A stretch of 64,000 nucleotides of DNA from assembly GCA_000949895.1 (NCBI GenBank), contig JWIT01000012.1, positions 1-64,000 of the forward strand. Reading direction: 5' to 3'. The DNA is from Agrobacterium arsenijevicii. Lineage in GTDB: Bacteria; Pseudomonadota; Alphaproteobacteria; Rhizobiales; Rhizobiaceae. Positions 8,072-17,365 of the stretch are shown here, piece after piece. The translations under genes and the position numbers were made by a program. A model generated the notes under the pieces. It had not been told where the DNA came from. It ran no database searches and saw only the letters and a program-made list of their open reading frames with translations. The stretch's first letter is position 1; each line of letters starts with the position of its first letter.

Positions 8072-9388
8072 TTATTGTGGCCCAGAATCTTCCCACGGAT
8101 ATATTATCCGCCCTACCATCCGGAAACGCATATCAGACAGCTCGCGAAAAAAAACAGCTGGGTTGCTGCGGTACTGAACGGCGTCTCTTTCGTTCCCCAC
8201 CATCGCCACTACGCGGGCAACGATGGGAGTCAACAAATGGCGCCATCCAAGAAGACCATAAGTGCCGTAAGGCCGCCACTTAACCCTTCCGGTCAACGAC
8301 ACGCGGGGCCTTCCCTGAGGATCCGCGAGGCAATCTATCGTTTCCTCAAAAGTGAAGGTGCGGCCTGTGCCGGGATTAAAATACATGGGGTACAAGATAT
8401 AGGCTGCGGCAAACAGAGCCTCCACCGAGAGCATCCTGCCGCGACGGGTCAGTGGCTGCCTATCGTCCGTCAAGCCCCAGCCGGCATAAAACGGCGCGCC
8501 GACAGTCGTGACTTTCTTCCCCCGCATCAGGGCTTCAAAACCCGCAAGGGACGTGATGGTGTAGATGTGGTCTGCATTCTCCAGTGCATCCGGCAAGGAA
8601 ACCTGCCCCTTCATGATGGTGCACAGGTGCGCCACATCATCTGGGTTCGAGACCTCCCGGCGCATCCGGCTCAGCACGTCCGGGTGCGGCTTATAAACGA
8701 TCTCCGCGTCGGGATTTTCCTGTGCGGCCAAGCGCACGAGATCATTATTCGTAAATGGACGATCGCATCCATAAAGAATGGAGGCATCTTCCTCCACCTG
8801 GCCGACAACCAGCACCCGTTGGCGGAGGCTCTGCCGACTATCCCGCTGCGCGGTGGGCGACGCTGGACGGCCGTTATATTTCGTCAACCTTTGTTGCAAT
8901 ATGCGGCGGATGCCCTCCCGCGCACGCTGGATCAACGCCGGATCGCTATCGAAATCATAATGTAAAAGAAGTTGCTCCAGATCACTGGGACCGCGGCTAT
9001 CGAAGTATGGCCGACGGCTATCCAGAGACAAAGAAAAGGGCACCGAATAACCAGCATGCGCTTCCAGCGAGCGTATAAAGCCGTCCTCCATGAAATAGAC
9101 CTGAAGGCCAAGGCGCTCGATTTCTTGCACGGCGAAGGGCGGAAGGTTGTTGCTCCACACGAAGACAACCGGCTTCTCCTTTGCCTCGAGAAGCGGCAAT
9201 ACCTTTCGGCGAAAGGCGCCTTCCGTGATCTGAAACGGCACAAAATGAAAACGCTTCTGCGGGAAAAATTGTTGCAGGAACGGGTGTTTCCATGCCTTCA
9301 TGTGAAACGCTATGACCGGGCCTTCACGGTTGAGTGCCTCTGCACGCGCCGCAAGCGGATTACGCCAATTGTTCGGGGCAGCATCCAT
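8072..9388 (-). CDS. KpsC-like capsule polysaccharide Kdo-transferase family protein
   Basis: Cytoplasmic protein of 438 residues of the KpsC family, expected to add Kdo to the lipid anchor of the capsule together with the KpsS-like RkpJ. Motifs in one copy: FMEDGFIRSLEAH, LDSRRPYFDSRGP, VLVVGQVEEDASILYGCDRP, NNDLVRLAAQENPDAEIVYK-PHPD, ITSLAGFEALMRGK and PFYAGWGLTDDRQP. About 80 extra C-terminal residues of mixed character follow the domain. It is the last gene of the leftward kpsM-kpsT-kpsE run, starting 3 bases after the kpsE stop codon. Two-domain KpsC is the usual form, so the single-domain architecture here, with a second copy in the neighbouring cassette, is notable. Confidence 0.85.
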   Translation of the reverse strand: MDAAPNNWRNPLAARAEALNREGPVIAFHMKAWKHPFLQQFFPQKRFHFVPFQITEGAFRRKVLPLLEAKEKPVVFVWSNNLPPFAVQEIERLGLQVYFMEDGFIRSLEAHAGYSVPFSLSLDSRRPYFDSRGPSDLEQLLLHYDFDSDPALIQRAREGIRRILQQRLTKYNGRPASPTAQRDSRQSLRQRVLVVGQVEEDASILYGCDRPFTNNDLVRLAAQENPDAEIVYKPHPDVLSRMRREVSNPDDVAHLCTIMKGQVSLPDALENADHIYTITSLAGFEALMRGKKVTTVGAPFYAGWGLTDDRQPLTRRGRMLSVEALFAAAYILYPMYFNPGTGRTFTFEETIDCLADPQGRPRVSLTGRVKWRPYGTYGLLGWRHLLTPIVARVVAMVGNERDAVQYRSNPAVFFRELSDMRFRMVGRIIYPWEDSGPQ

Positions 9389-9391
9389 GGG

Positions 9392-10675
9392 TCAGTTGCG
9401 ATCACGAATATTGTAATAGGCCATGGTGATGACGCCCCACAGAAACAGGCCGCCCAGGAACACCAGAGCCACGTTTATCAAGCGTGCAGGGTATTGCGCT
9501 AATTGCGACAGCGTTGGCTCAATGAAGGTTGCGAGATATCGCTGCTGGTTATTGGCATCCATTCGGGCTTTTTCCAGCCCGCCAAGCGCCGCAGTGTAGG
9601 CCTTCTCCGCGAACTCCCGTTCTGTTTCCAGAGATTCATATTGCAGAATCCGGGTGGCAACATCGCCTGACTGATTGCGCCCCGCACTGCCGCTGCCGAA
9701 ACGTTGCTTCTCCTGCTCCAGCTGCTTTTCCAGACTTTCGATCTGCGTGGTGATGACACGAATACGCGGCGAGTTTGGCGCCATGCGCGTCAGTGCGGCC
9801 GTCAACTCCGCTTTCAGTTGCGTCAACTGCTGCTCCAGCGACCCGACAAGCTGCGCGGCGAGCTTTGCTGCTTCAACAGGGTCCGCCACCTGCGACACAT
9901 CCCGGAAGTTACGCAATGCAACGCGGGCCGCGGAGAGCCGACCTTCCGCAAGCGCTACCTCATCCTGCGTGGCCTTCAGAACACCATTTCGAGCATTAAG
10001 TGACAGGTCATTGACCAGCCTCTCGCTCTCCGTGATCACGGCTGACGCAATGGCTTTAGCGGTCTCGGGGTTAAATGCCTTGACGGTAACGTTGAGGATC
10101 GACGAGGTATGATCGTAATCGACCTTCACCATATCCTTCCAATAGACGAGCTTCTCCTCGATGGGTAGATTTGGCTCAAGCGCATAAAAGTAATCCATAC
10201 CGCGGCGCGCAAAAGCCTTCTCGAGATCAATCGTCTGGGAAACGGCTTCAATCATCCGCTCGCTGCGAATGTAATCGAGGAGCATATACGAATCAGCGCC
10301 CGTCGTGCTGCCGCCCGCGCTCTGAGTGAACATGCCGAGGATATCGCTGCTCGTTTTGCCATCAATGCTGCGCACGGCAAAAGCCGCCGAACTATGATAT
10401 TGATCCGCCGCGACGAATGCCATGTATAATCCGGCAACCGTTGTGGGAAGCGCCACAGCCACCAGAAAGCCGGCGGCAATCACCGCGTGGCGGAGCTTCA
10501 AGCCTTTCAGCTTCTTGCGCTTACTCGGCGGCGCTTCCGCCTGGCGTGACGTGTTGTCCCGCTCTGCTTTCAGATCAACCTTCAGTAGATTGTCGATTAC
10601 TACGGAATTGAGGCGTTTTGCTGGAAGTTGAGCGCTCTCCACCTTGTTGCCGGAACGCTGTTTATCGTCGCTCAT
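9392..10675 (-). CDS. kpsE: Capsule export inner-membrane protein KpsE (PCP/Wzz-type)
   Basis: Inner-membrane polysaccharide co-polymerase/adaptor of ABC-dependent capsule export, bridging the KpsMT transporter and the outer-membrane OPX protein. About 427 residues. A cytoplasmic tail of about 50 residues rich in Lys/Arg is followed by one membrane segment (HAVIAAGFLVAVALPTTVAG), a long periplasmic part with predicted coiled coil (roughly 220-360, many Leu/Glu/Gln heptads ending in QIESLEKQLEQEKQRFG), and a second membrane segment near the C-terminus (LINVALVFLGGLFLWGVI). This is the KpsE/CtrB/BexC topology. The ATG overlaps the kpsT stop codon (ATGA). Same operon as kpsM and kpsT. Confidence 0.92.
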   Translation of the reverse strand: MSDDKQRSGNKVESAQLPAKRLNSVVIDNLLKVDLKAERDNTSRQAEAPPSKRKKLKGLKLRHAVIAAGFLVAVALPTTVAGLYMAFVAADQYHSSAAFAVRSIDGKTSSDILGMFTQSAGGSTTGADSYMLLDYIRSERMIEAVSQTIDLEKAFARRGMDYFYALEPNLPIEEKLVYWKDMVKVDYDHTSSILNVTVKAFNPETAKAIASAVITESERLVNDLSLNARNGVLKATQDEVALAEGRLSAARVALRNFRDVSQVADPVEAAKLAAQLVGSLEQQLTQLKAELTAALTRMAPNSPRIRVITTQIESLEKQLEQEKQRFGSGSAGRNQSGDVATRILQYESLETEREFAEKAYTAALGGLEKARMDANNQQRYLATFIEPTLSQLAQYPARLINVALVFLGGLFLWGVITMAYYNIRDRN

Positions 10676-11337
10676 TTTCCACTTCCTTTCATATTGCGGT
10701 CATGAACGCGGATCGCATCCTCGACATCTTCGAAATATGTCAGTTTTCCATTCTCGAGAACGACACCGCTTTGACAATAGTCGCGGATTGTTCCCGTGCT
10801 GTGAGACACCATTATCACATCGGAGTCCTGCAAGCGATGCTGGAAAACCTCGTGACATTTCTGCTTGAAGTTGGCGTCTCCAACCGCCGTTATTTCATCG
10901 ACCAAATAATAGTCGAATTTGACGCCCATGCTGACGCCAAACGCGAGTCTGGCCTTCATCCCCGAAGAATAGGTGCCAACCGGCGCTTTGTAAAAAGGTC
11001 CTAACTCGGCAAAAGCTTCGACATATTCGACCAGTTCATCCGTATCGACACCATAAATACGCGCCACAAAACGAACGTTCTGCTCACCGGACATGCTCGG
11101 CTGAAAACTGCCCTGAAAACCAAGCGGCCAGGAGATGCGTCCGCTGCGGACAATCCTTCCCCGATCCAGCTGCAATGATCCAGCGATCAGCTGCAGCAAA
11201 GTCGACTTGCCGGCACCGTTGCGGCCAAGCAGACCGATGCTGCGGCCACGATTTATGACGAGCGACGCATTCTCTATGATCGGTTTCTTGAAACCTTTGA
11301 CGCGCGCATATTTTGTTGCTTGTTCCAGCCTGATCAT
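10672..11337 (-). CDS. kpsT: Capsule ABC exporter ATP-binding protein KpsT
   Basis: ATPase subunit driving export of lipid-linked capsule across the inner membrane. It has 221 residues, normal for KpsT/BexA. Walker A is GRNGAGKST near residue 40, the signature is YSSGMKARLAFG, and Walker B is YYLVDEITAVGD followed by the switch histidine in MVSHS. The ATPase lacks any fused membrane part, consistent with KpsM being separate. The start codon overlaps the kpsM stop (ATGA) and the stop overlaps the kpsE start, so kpsM-T-E are translationally coupled. Confidence 0.95.
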   Translation of the reverse strand: MIRLEQATKYARVKGFKKPIIENASLVINRGRSIGLLGRNGAGKSTLLQLIAGSLQLDRGRIVRSGRISWPLGFQGSFQPSMSGEQNVRFVARIYGVDTDELVEYVEAFAELGPFYKAPVGTYSSGMKARLAFGVSMGVKFDYYLVDEITAVGDANFKQKCHEVFQHRLQDSDVIMVSHSTGTIRDYCQSGVVLENGKLTYFEDVEDAIRVHDRNMKGSGK

Positions 11338-12113
11338 CGGCTCCTCAACACGGAAGCTGACCTGGTGAACAGAAGAAGTCCCATAAACAGGATCGTTAGC
11401 GCGAAGGAATAGAGGTAGGTCATATTCATCATTTCCGCCCGGTATTCCGGATAAAATCCTTTTCGAAACAGCATGACGACGTGAACCAGCGGATTGAGCA
11501 AAACAATATCCCGGATCGGCGCGGGGAGAGCATCAGGCAGGAAAAAAACACCGGAAATCAGAAACATCGGTCTGTTGATGATATTAAAAACCTGCTCGTA
11601 AAGCGGAAACCTCAACGTCGCAACATTGTTGAATATGCCAATCCCCAACCCAAGCACTGTCGCCGCGAACGCCGCTTCGATAATTGCGGGCCAGTTGAGA
11701 TAAACAGGTTGGTCCACGGTCAACAGGATCACGCCGAGGACACAGAAGGACACTACGGAGGTCGTTCCTGCCTGGAGAATATAGCGGGCGACGATAGTGT
11801 CGATAGGCGCGACGTTGGGATAACTGAGCAAAGTCCGATTTGCCTTGATCGCCCCGTTCAGGAAACCTGCCATTGCAGCGTAGAATTGAAAGGCGAGATA
11901 ACCGGTCGCAAAAAACAGCGGGAAACTTTTACCGAGAGCAGGCGTATGCGTTATCGCCATGAAAATCAGAGACATGAAGGCTATATGGCCAGCTGGATCA
12001 ATGATCGCCCAGACATATCCGCCGGGTTTGCTACCAAACCGCGTAGACATCTCACGGATCAGAAGAGCGCCAACCACACGGATGTGAGCCTTCAGATAAT
12101 ACACTCTCGGCAC
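11334..12113 (-). CDS. kpsM: Capsule ABC exporter permease KpsM
   Basis: ABC-2 type permease of 259 residues that forms the inner-membrane channel for capsule polymer. Six hydrophobic segments can be counted, beginning after a short cytoplasmic amphipathic stretch (LIREMSTRFGSKPGGYVWAI, a typical ABC-2 coupling region), with FNIINRPMFLISGVFF and a PLVHVVMLFRKGFYP loop in the C-terminal half as in KpsM/BexB. It overlaps kpsT by 4 bases. A 118-base gap separates it from the OPX gene upstream, so a promoter for kpsMTE could lie there. A GAGGTGCC just upstream of the ATG serves as the ribosome-binding site. Confidence 0.94.
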   Translation of the reverse strand: MPRVYYLKAHIRVVGALLIREMSTRFGSKPGGYVWAIIDPAGHIAFMSLIFMAITHTPALGKSFPLFFATGYLAFQFYAAMAGFLNGAIKANRTLLSYPNVAPIDTIVARYILQAGTTSVVSFCVLGVILLTVDQPVYLNWPAIIEAAFAATVLGLGIGIFNNVATLRFPLYEQVFNIINRPMFLISGVFFLPDALPAPIRDIVLLNPLVHVVMLFRKGFYPEYRAEMMNMTYLYSFALTILFMGLLLFTRSASVLRSR

Positions 12114-12231
12114 CTCCGCATCTCACTCAAACAACAGGAAAAGGCGTCAGCCACGGATCGGAATTGTGCGCCTCTCGCATCCTCTGCACGATCTGCAATA
12201 TTTATGACACTCAACCAGAAGAGAGAAAAGC

Positions 12232-13497
12232 CTAATCGATCAGATTTCTAACCTGATATGCCGTTCCCACCGGACGTCCGATCAGTTGCAAGAAGCGATC
12301 GAGATCAACAACGGGGTGTCGGGAAACGTAAATAACATCGCGACTTTTGATCGGGAATGTCTGCCCAACGATAAGACTGTCGGCACGGGTCATATCCAGA
12401 CGATAGACCAGAGGATAGCGTCCGTCGCTGTTCGGGTTCATGCCCTTCTCGCGAAGCTGCCGGAAACGCTCCGCACCGAGCAGATCCGCGACGATTTCCG
12501 GTTCTTCATATCGAAATACAAAGTAGCCAGCAGCATTGGAGCGATCAGACGCTCCGCCCCCCGCCATAGCCACGGCCTCCAGAACATTAAGATCATTGGC
12601 GCCGAACTCAATCCGACTGTTCTTGCTGACTTCACCGAGGACAGTAAACGTTCGCGGATCCTTGGTGACGAATATCTGGTCGCCGGGCTGGACGTAGATA
12701 TTTTCAGACGGATTTTCGATGACCGCCTTGAGAAGAGCACTGCCAGTCGCACGCCCGCGAACCAGGGTAACATAAGATTCGTAGGGCTGTGCGCTCGGAC
12801 CGCCGGCCTTTGCGATCACCTCGGTAATAGTCTCACCCGTGAGGCTCATAGGAACCAGAGAGGGCCGCCCCACAGCTCCAGAAACGGTAACATTTCTGGA
12901 ACTGGTGCCAACGCTTGTAACAAGAACGTCTGGCTCGATCGCCTTATTGGTCAGACCCGAGAGAATTTTCTGGCGCGCCTCTTCGAGAGTCACGCCTGCG
13001 AACTTGACGGTACCAACGTAGGGAATCGCCGCAGTTCCGTCTGGCTGCACCACGACGTCCAAAACCGTCTGCTTGTTCTCAGAACTTGAGAAAAGCCCGT
13101 TCGCGCCAGCTTCGAAAATAGAGATCTTGAGCTGATCACCGACACCAATCACAACGCGCTTGGCGGCACCACCGATCCCGAAGCGTCTGTGGAGAGTCGT
13201 CGTGGAAAAGTTCGCAACCATTTGCGCAGAACGGTGACTTACGTCCACGACATCGAAGACCGTAGAAACAGAATCGCCTTTCACCATTGCCGGTTTGCCG
13301 GCCTGCGATTTGATCTCGTCAGCTGTGGGCCCGGCGCTTGGCAATGTATCGCAACCACCAATGCCGATCGTCGAAACGACCAGAAAGCAGTTGCGAAAAA
13401 GTTTCGACTTCACCAGAAAACGCAAACGAAATATCCCCAGAAATGCTTGTATTCCAAGACGAGCGTCACCTAATCCAGACACTCGACACGGTTGCAT
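12232..13497 (-). CDS. Outer-membrane polysaccharide export (OPX/Wza-KpsD type) lipoprotein
   Basis: Forms or gates the outer-membrane exit for the capsule. A lipobox with IGIGGC is preceded by a short hydrophobic stretch, so the mature protein is probably a lipidated periplasmic/outer-membrane protein. Then come a polysaccharide-export domain (VGDQLKISIFEAG, VQPDGTAAIPYVGTVKFAG, TLEEARQKI) and SLBB-like repeats (VTVSGAVGRPS, YVQPGDQIFVTKDPRTFTVLGEV, VAMAGGGAS). The start is uncertain: an ATG at 13497 has AAAAGG upstream, an in-frame ATG lies at 13554, and a GTG at 13413 would give the ideal 20-residue signal peptide but has a poor binding site. It lies between rkpJ and kpsM on the same strand. 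Called Wza/KpsD-like; rhizobial gene names vary. Confidence 0.88.
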   Translation of the reverse strand: MQPCRVSGLGDARLGIQAFLGIFRLRFLVKSKLFRNCFLVVSTIGIGGCDTLPSAGPTADEIKSQAGKPAMVKGDSVSTVFDVVDVSHRSAQMVANFSTTTLHRRFGIGGAAKRVVIGVGDQLKISIFEAGANGLFSSSENKQTVLDVVVQPDGTAAIPYVGTVKFAGVTLEEARQKILSGLTNKAIEPDVLVTSVGTSSRNVTVSGAVGRPSLVPMSLTGETITEVIAKAGGPSAQPYESYVTLVRGRATGSALLKAVIENPSENIYVQPGDQIFVTKDPRTFTVLGEVSKNSRIEFGANDLNVLEAVAMAGGGASDRSNAAGYFVFRYEEPEIVADLLGAERFRQLREKGMNPNSDGRYPLVYRLDMTRADSLIVGQTFPIKSRDVIYVSRHPVVDLDRFLQLIGRPVGTAYQVRNLID

Positions 13498-13595
13498 AAA
13501 CCCATGACCTTTTAACCTCAACACGAGATTAATGAAGACCACAAAATATGTCACGGTCTTTCAACAACAACTCTTTGTTGCCAAATGTGCCATTG

Positions 13596-14906
13596 TTACA
13601 ACGCCGTCAGCTGCTCGACTTTACATCGTTTTTCCGGACGACGACGTGGAACAAACCCACAATCTCCACCAGGGACGTTGATCTCGTCCCTGAGCAACCG
13701 CCCGGCAATTGCATCCGCCGCGGCCACGGAGCCTTTCTTTGAGTAAAAGTTTCCGCGGACATGGATAGCGGCAGCCAGAAGTTTAAAAATATCCTCGACC
13801 AACGCCGCGTCAGGCTTTTCAGGCATCCTCCAGAAGTCATCCAATGCCCCTTGGTGCGTTGCACCCGCAACATCATATACGGCACAGCCGAGTACTTTGA
13901 CCGGAACGCCATGCCGCAAGCCATGCAGCACAGCAGTCGAATTCACCGTCACCAAACCGCGACTAGCCTCGGTCAACCTCAGAAGATCACCACCATCCAC
14001 GTAATGAACTCTGGCTTTGACGCCGTTCTTTTTTGCCGTCTCGCTGATCACATGCCGCCACTTCATCAAGCCATTATCGAGAGGGTGAAGCTTAACGATT
14101 AGTTCCGCATCGTCCGGCGCATGCCGCGAGAAGGACACGATGATCTCCTCGATCGCTTCGATTTGTGTCGAATACGGCGAATGTGATCTCAATTGATAGT
14201 CTGTCTCGAGTTGAAGCGGATAAACAAAAAAACGTCGCCCGGACTGAACAATCGCATCCAAGAGTTTCTCAGCCTTCCGGCGCTCCCGTGACGACGTTAA
14301 AATTCGCCCGACCCAACCCGCGTACTCAGTAATGGGGTGAAAAAGACCGTGGCGGCGATAACCCGGATACAACGCGGAGAAGAACACATTTGGAAGATTG
14401 TAGGAAAGATCGAGCAAAGCCTCCATCAGAAAGCTTTGGCCGAATTTTCGTGAAAGGTCTGGTGCAGGAAGCCCTCGTGCCGCCCGCCTGATCTCGAGAG
14501 GATCGTTAGGGAACCGGGAGTTCGACGACATACCGTCTTTTTCGACCGTTACCCAATCTGGCCGCAGATACCCCATCTCGATAACGGTCACAGCCACATT
14601 CAGCGTTTTGGCAGCGTCAATTGCCGCACGATGATAGGGACGCTCCTCACCCAAAAGTATCAGATCGGTGACACCAAAGTCATGCAGAAAGGTATGGATG
14701 TATCCGGACCACGCCGAGAATGTCCCGCGATAATTGATAGCCCCCGACCGTCTCCAAAACAGCCAATCGCCTGTATTGAGATTGATACGTAAACACTCGT
14801 GACCGGCACGCTCCAGGCGATCCGCCAACCTGTAAAATAACGATGAGGACGGTCCCTGCAAAAACAGAAATACCCTCCCCTTGTTTTTTCGAGGCAGGTT
14901 GTTCAT
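13596..14906 (-). CDS. rkpJ: RkpJ, KpsS-like capsule Kdo transferase
   Basis: KpsS/LipB-family protein of 436 residues, expected to attach the first Kdo to the capsule lipid anchor on the cytoplasmic face. The KpsS N-terminal pattern is clear: FLFLQGPSSSLFYRLADRLE, then INLNTGDWLFW, ILLGEERPYHRAAIDAAK and VIEMGYLRPDWVTVEKDGM. The C-terminal half has LIVKLHPLDNG, LVTVNSTAVLHGLRHGVPV and a VLGCAVYDVAGATHQGALDDF segment, the GT-B donor side. It overlaps rkpI by ATGA, as the last member of the rkpA-G-H-I-J run, which matches the gene order in S. meliloti. A 42-base interval separates it from the OPX gene. Confidence 0.9.
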   Translation of the reverse strand: MNNLPRKNKGRVFLFLQGPSSSLFYRLADRLERAGHECLRINLNTGDWLFWRRSGAINYRGTFSAWSGYIHTFLHDFGVTDLILLGEERPYHRAAIDAAKTLNVAVTVIEMGYLRPDWVTVEKDGMSSNSRFPNDPLEIRRAARGLPAPDLSRKFGQSFLMEALLDLSYNLPNVFFSALYPGYRRHGLFHPITEYAGWVGRILTSSRERRKAEKLLDAIVQSGRRFFVYPLQLETDYQLRSHSPYSTQIEAIEEIIVSFSRHAPDDAELIVKLHPLDNGLMKWRHVISETAKKNGVKARVHYVDGGDLLRLTEASRGLVTVNSTAVLHGLRHGVPVKVLGCAVYDVAGATHQGALDDFWRMPEKPDAALVEDIFKLLAAAIHVRGNFYSKKGSVAAADAIAGRLLRDEINVPGGDCGFVPRRRPEKRCKVEQLTAL

Positions 14907-16486
14907 GCAAACCGCTCTTTGTACAACTTCGCATGAAGCAGGATCGTCTCAATCAAATTCCAGGGTGCCTCCTCCCTCATAGGCACCTTTGAGCCTGCAT
15001 TCGTACCTGCTGTCCCCAATGGAACAACGAAGTAGTCGGTGCGTGGATCCGGGAACGGGTCCGCGTAGCTTTTGAGCAGCGGCGCGTGATCTCCATAAAA
15101 AGCAAGCCAGACTGGTCGCTCCGAAGCGTCGAGCGCTGCGACCAGGGCTCCAAGGGCATCGTCAGCGCGTTGCAGGAGTTCGCGGTAGATCGCAACGGGT
15201 TCAGTCAGCCCTTCGCATCGGCCGGCCTCCCAAGGCCCATGGTTCGCCATCGACGCAACGAAAACAAACGTCGGTTTGTCGTCATCGATACCTTCTATTG
15301 TTTTCAATACCTTATGTGTCAGATCATGATCCGATACGTAAGGATCGTTCATCGACGGCTGATGATCGAACTCGTCGAGCATCGTCAGATGCTCGAAACC
15401 CAAAAGTGGCAACGCTTTATGCCGCATAAAAAAGGTTCGGTCGTAGGGATGAATGAACTGCGTGTGCCAACCGTTCCGCAACAATTTATTCGGCCATGCC
15501 AACTCGGCGTAATGTCCCGCACGCAAATACGGGTAAGAGGCATCGACATGAACCTCCTCAGGCTTTAATCCGCTGAGAACAGCGAACTCCGTTCGCAGTG
15601 TGTAGCCACCTTCAAATACATTGGTCAGCCTGCCCGATTGCGCCGCCCGCTTTTTCAGCCCGTCGATCGTTGGCAATTCAAGTTGGTTGTCACCAAGATG
15701 GCGCAGATCATAGAACGATTCCGACTGCCAAACGATAACAAGAGGAGCATCGTGATGCTCGCCATCAATCAAGTCGTGGATCACCCGGTGCAGGCCATCA
15801 GAAATCTCTTTTACCAGCGTGTCACGGTTCTTGCCGAGCCAGACAAGGAAGTGCAGAATGACTGACGTAAACGTTCCAAAACGAACAGTGTTTGGTCTCA
15901 CTTTAAGAGTTACGAGCAACGCTTCGGCCAGCCTTGCGGCAACGCGATTCACCCGCTTGACGAACAAAAGGCTTATTAAGCCGAGATAGCCGATGCACCC
16001 GAAAAGAACCCAAAACACCTTGTGTCTTGATGGAAGCACCGTCGGCTCAAAAACCATGTACAGCGCTGACACGCCAAAAACATATGCAGCTGCGAGAATC
16101 CAGAAAATGATGTTGAATTTTGTCGCGTAGAAAATCGTTTTATATTTAAAGACGTCAAGAACCAGTGCGATGTCAGAAAACAGCAACGGCTCGCGAATGA
16201 ACATGAACTTCACACGGGAAATTGCAGTAAAAATAACGAAATAGCTGGCCACCGCATGTGCGGCGTAGATCGGGCGCCAGGAAATCACAAAAAAGAACGC
16301 AAATACCAGCGCAATGACCGGCAAGCGAGCGCCGTTCTCAACAAGGAAACGCGTGCGGCTCCGGACCTGAGAATATTTCCTGCGTGCCTCTGCGGGCAAT
16401 GCAAAACGGTCGGTGGCGTATACCACCACAGCCGCCGCAATAAAACAGAGCGATGTAAGCAGAATTGGATGATCTTGAAGCGTCAA
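14903..16486 (-). CDS. rkpI: RkpI, membrane-anchored sulfatase/LTA-synthase-fold protein
   Basis: Inner-membrane protein of 527 residues. Roughly five hydrophobic segments occupy residues 1-180, then a periplasmic alkaline-phosphatase/sulfatase fold like LtaS and MdoB: VIVWQSESFYDLRHLG (the nucleophile region), GGYTLRTEFAVLSG, MANHGPWEAG and WLAFYGDHAPLL near the end. Such enzymes transfer or hydrolyse phospho-alcohol or sulfate groups. RkpI is required for K-antigen formation in S. meliloti, but its reaction is unknown to me. Translation starts at TTG 16486 with AGGAA 7 bases upstream. The stop overlaps the rkpJ start. A 74-base gap separates it from rkpH. Confidence 0.88.
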   Translation of the reverse strand: MTLQDHPILLTSLCFIAAAVVVYATDRFALPAEARRKYSQVRSRTRFLVENGARLPVIALVFAFFFVISWRPIYAAHAVASYFVIFTAISRVKFMFIREPLLFSDIALVLDVFKYKTIFYATKFNIIFWILAAAYVFGVSALYMVFEPTVLPSRHKVFWVLFGCIGYLGLISLLFVKRVNRVAARLAEALLVTLKVRPNTVRFGTFTSVILHFLVWLGKNRDTLVKEISDGLHRVIHDLIDGEHHDAPLVIVWQSESFYDLRHLGDNQLELPTIDGLKKRAAQSGRLTNVFEGGYTLRTEFAVLSGLKPEEVHVDASYPYLRAGHYAELAWPNKLLRNGWHTQFIHPYDRTFFMRHKALPLLGFEHLTMLDEFDHQPSMNDPYVSDHDLTHKVLKTIEGIDDDKPTFVFVASMANHGPWEAGRCEGLTEPVAIYRELLQRADDALGALVAALDASERPVWLAFYGDHAPLLKSYADPFPDPRTDYFVVPLGTAGTNAGSKVPMREEAPWNLIETILLHAKLYKERFA

Positions 16487-16560
16487 TGAAATTCCTATGA
16501 GAGATATCGTTCTATAAAATCGGCGTCTTCAGTTGCCAAAAGTGATGCCTCATCTCCGAG

Positions 16561-17352
16561 TCAACATTTCCTCACATCCAGTGAGGAGGATCGCTTTAAC
16601 TGCCAATACAGGGCTGGTTTTATAAAACCGCCCAACATTGCCAAAGCCTTCAACTTCAAGCCAAAGTGGACTTCACTCCTGCGGTGGAAAACGCCGTCGA
16701 AGATCTGCCGAGCAACAACTTCCACAGACCATGGATTTGAATTTCCCATTAAAGCCCGGGCAAGTGGTGGCCTCTTCGGTAACTCACTCAGGAACTGTGG
16801 TGTGCGGGTATCCGGCGGGAAACTTATACCGATATAGATCCCTGTGCCGACCTCGCTGCGAAGACTCTCGGCAAACGCGGCCAAAGCGGCTTTCGAAGCA
16901 CAATAAGCAGAATATCCCGGGATGCCGATAAAAGCGGCGGCAGAGGAAATCATCATGATGCTCCCCCTGCCGCGATTTTTCATCCCCGCGTAAATCGCCC
17001 GTACAGCGTTGACCGTGCCTGAGAAATTAATGTCCATCTGCATTTCAAAATGCGAAGGAGCCAACTCATCAAAAAAAGCAGGTTCGACGACACCAGCGGA
17101 AGTAACCAGCAGATCGCAAATGCCGAACCGACGCTCGCATTGCTCGATTGCCTCGCTGAGTAAATCCGTCCGCCGAACATCGACCGACACAGCTTTCACC
17201 CCGCCCGATCCAACCTGCCGCAAGTTTTCACAGGCAAGACGGAGTGCGTTTTCATCTCTGGCAAGCAGCGAGACGTCATAACCGTTCAATACGCATAGCC
17301 GGGCGATCTCCAACCCAATACCACTTGAACCACCCGTTATGATTGCGTGCAT
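16561..17352 (-). CDS. rkpH: RkpH, short-chain dehydrogenase/reductase
   Basis: NAD(P)-dependent SDR of 263 residues. The cofactor motif TGGSSGIG is at 6-13, NAGV-type SAGV near 86, the catalytic serine lies in MISSAA (136-137) and the Tyr-Lys pair is Y150-x3-K154. The general pattern resembles 3-ketodihydrosphinganine or 3-oxoacyl reductases. Coming right after rkpG (an alpha-oxoamine-synthase family enzyme), it probably reduces the keto group formed by RkpG on the lipid made by RkpA. The start has GAGGCGAG upstream. The gap to rkpG is 13 bases. An extra C-terminal hydrophobic stretch may contact the membrane. Confidence 0.9.
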   Translation of the reverse strand: MHAIITGGSSGIGLEIARLCVLNGYDVSLLARDENALRLACENLRQVGSGGVKAVSVDVRRTDLLSEAIEQCERRFGICDLLVTSAGVVEPAFFDELAPSHFEMQMDINFSGTVNAVRAIYAGMKNRGRGSIMMISSAAAFIGIPGYSAYCASKAALAAFAESLRSEVGTGIYIGISFPPDTRTPQFLSELPKRPPLARALMGNSNPWSVEVVARQIFDGVFHRRSEVHFGLKLKALAMLGGFIKPALYWQLKRSSSLDVRKC

Positions 17353-17365
17353 ATCTCGCCTCGCC

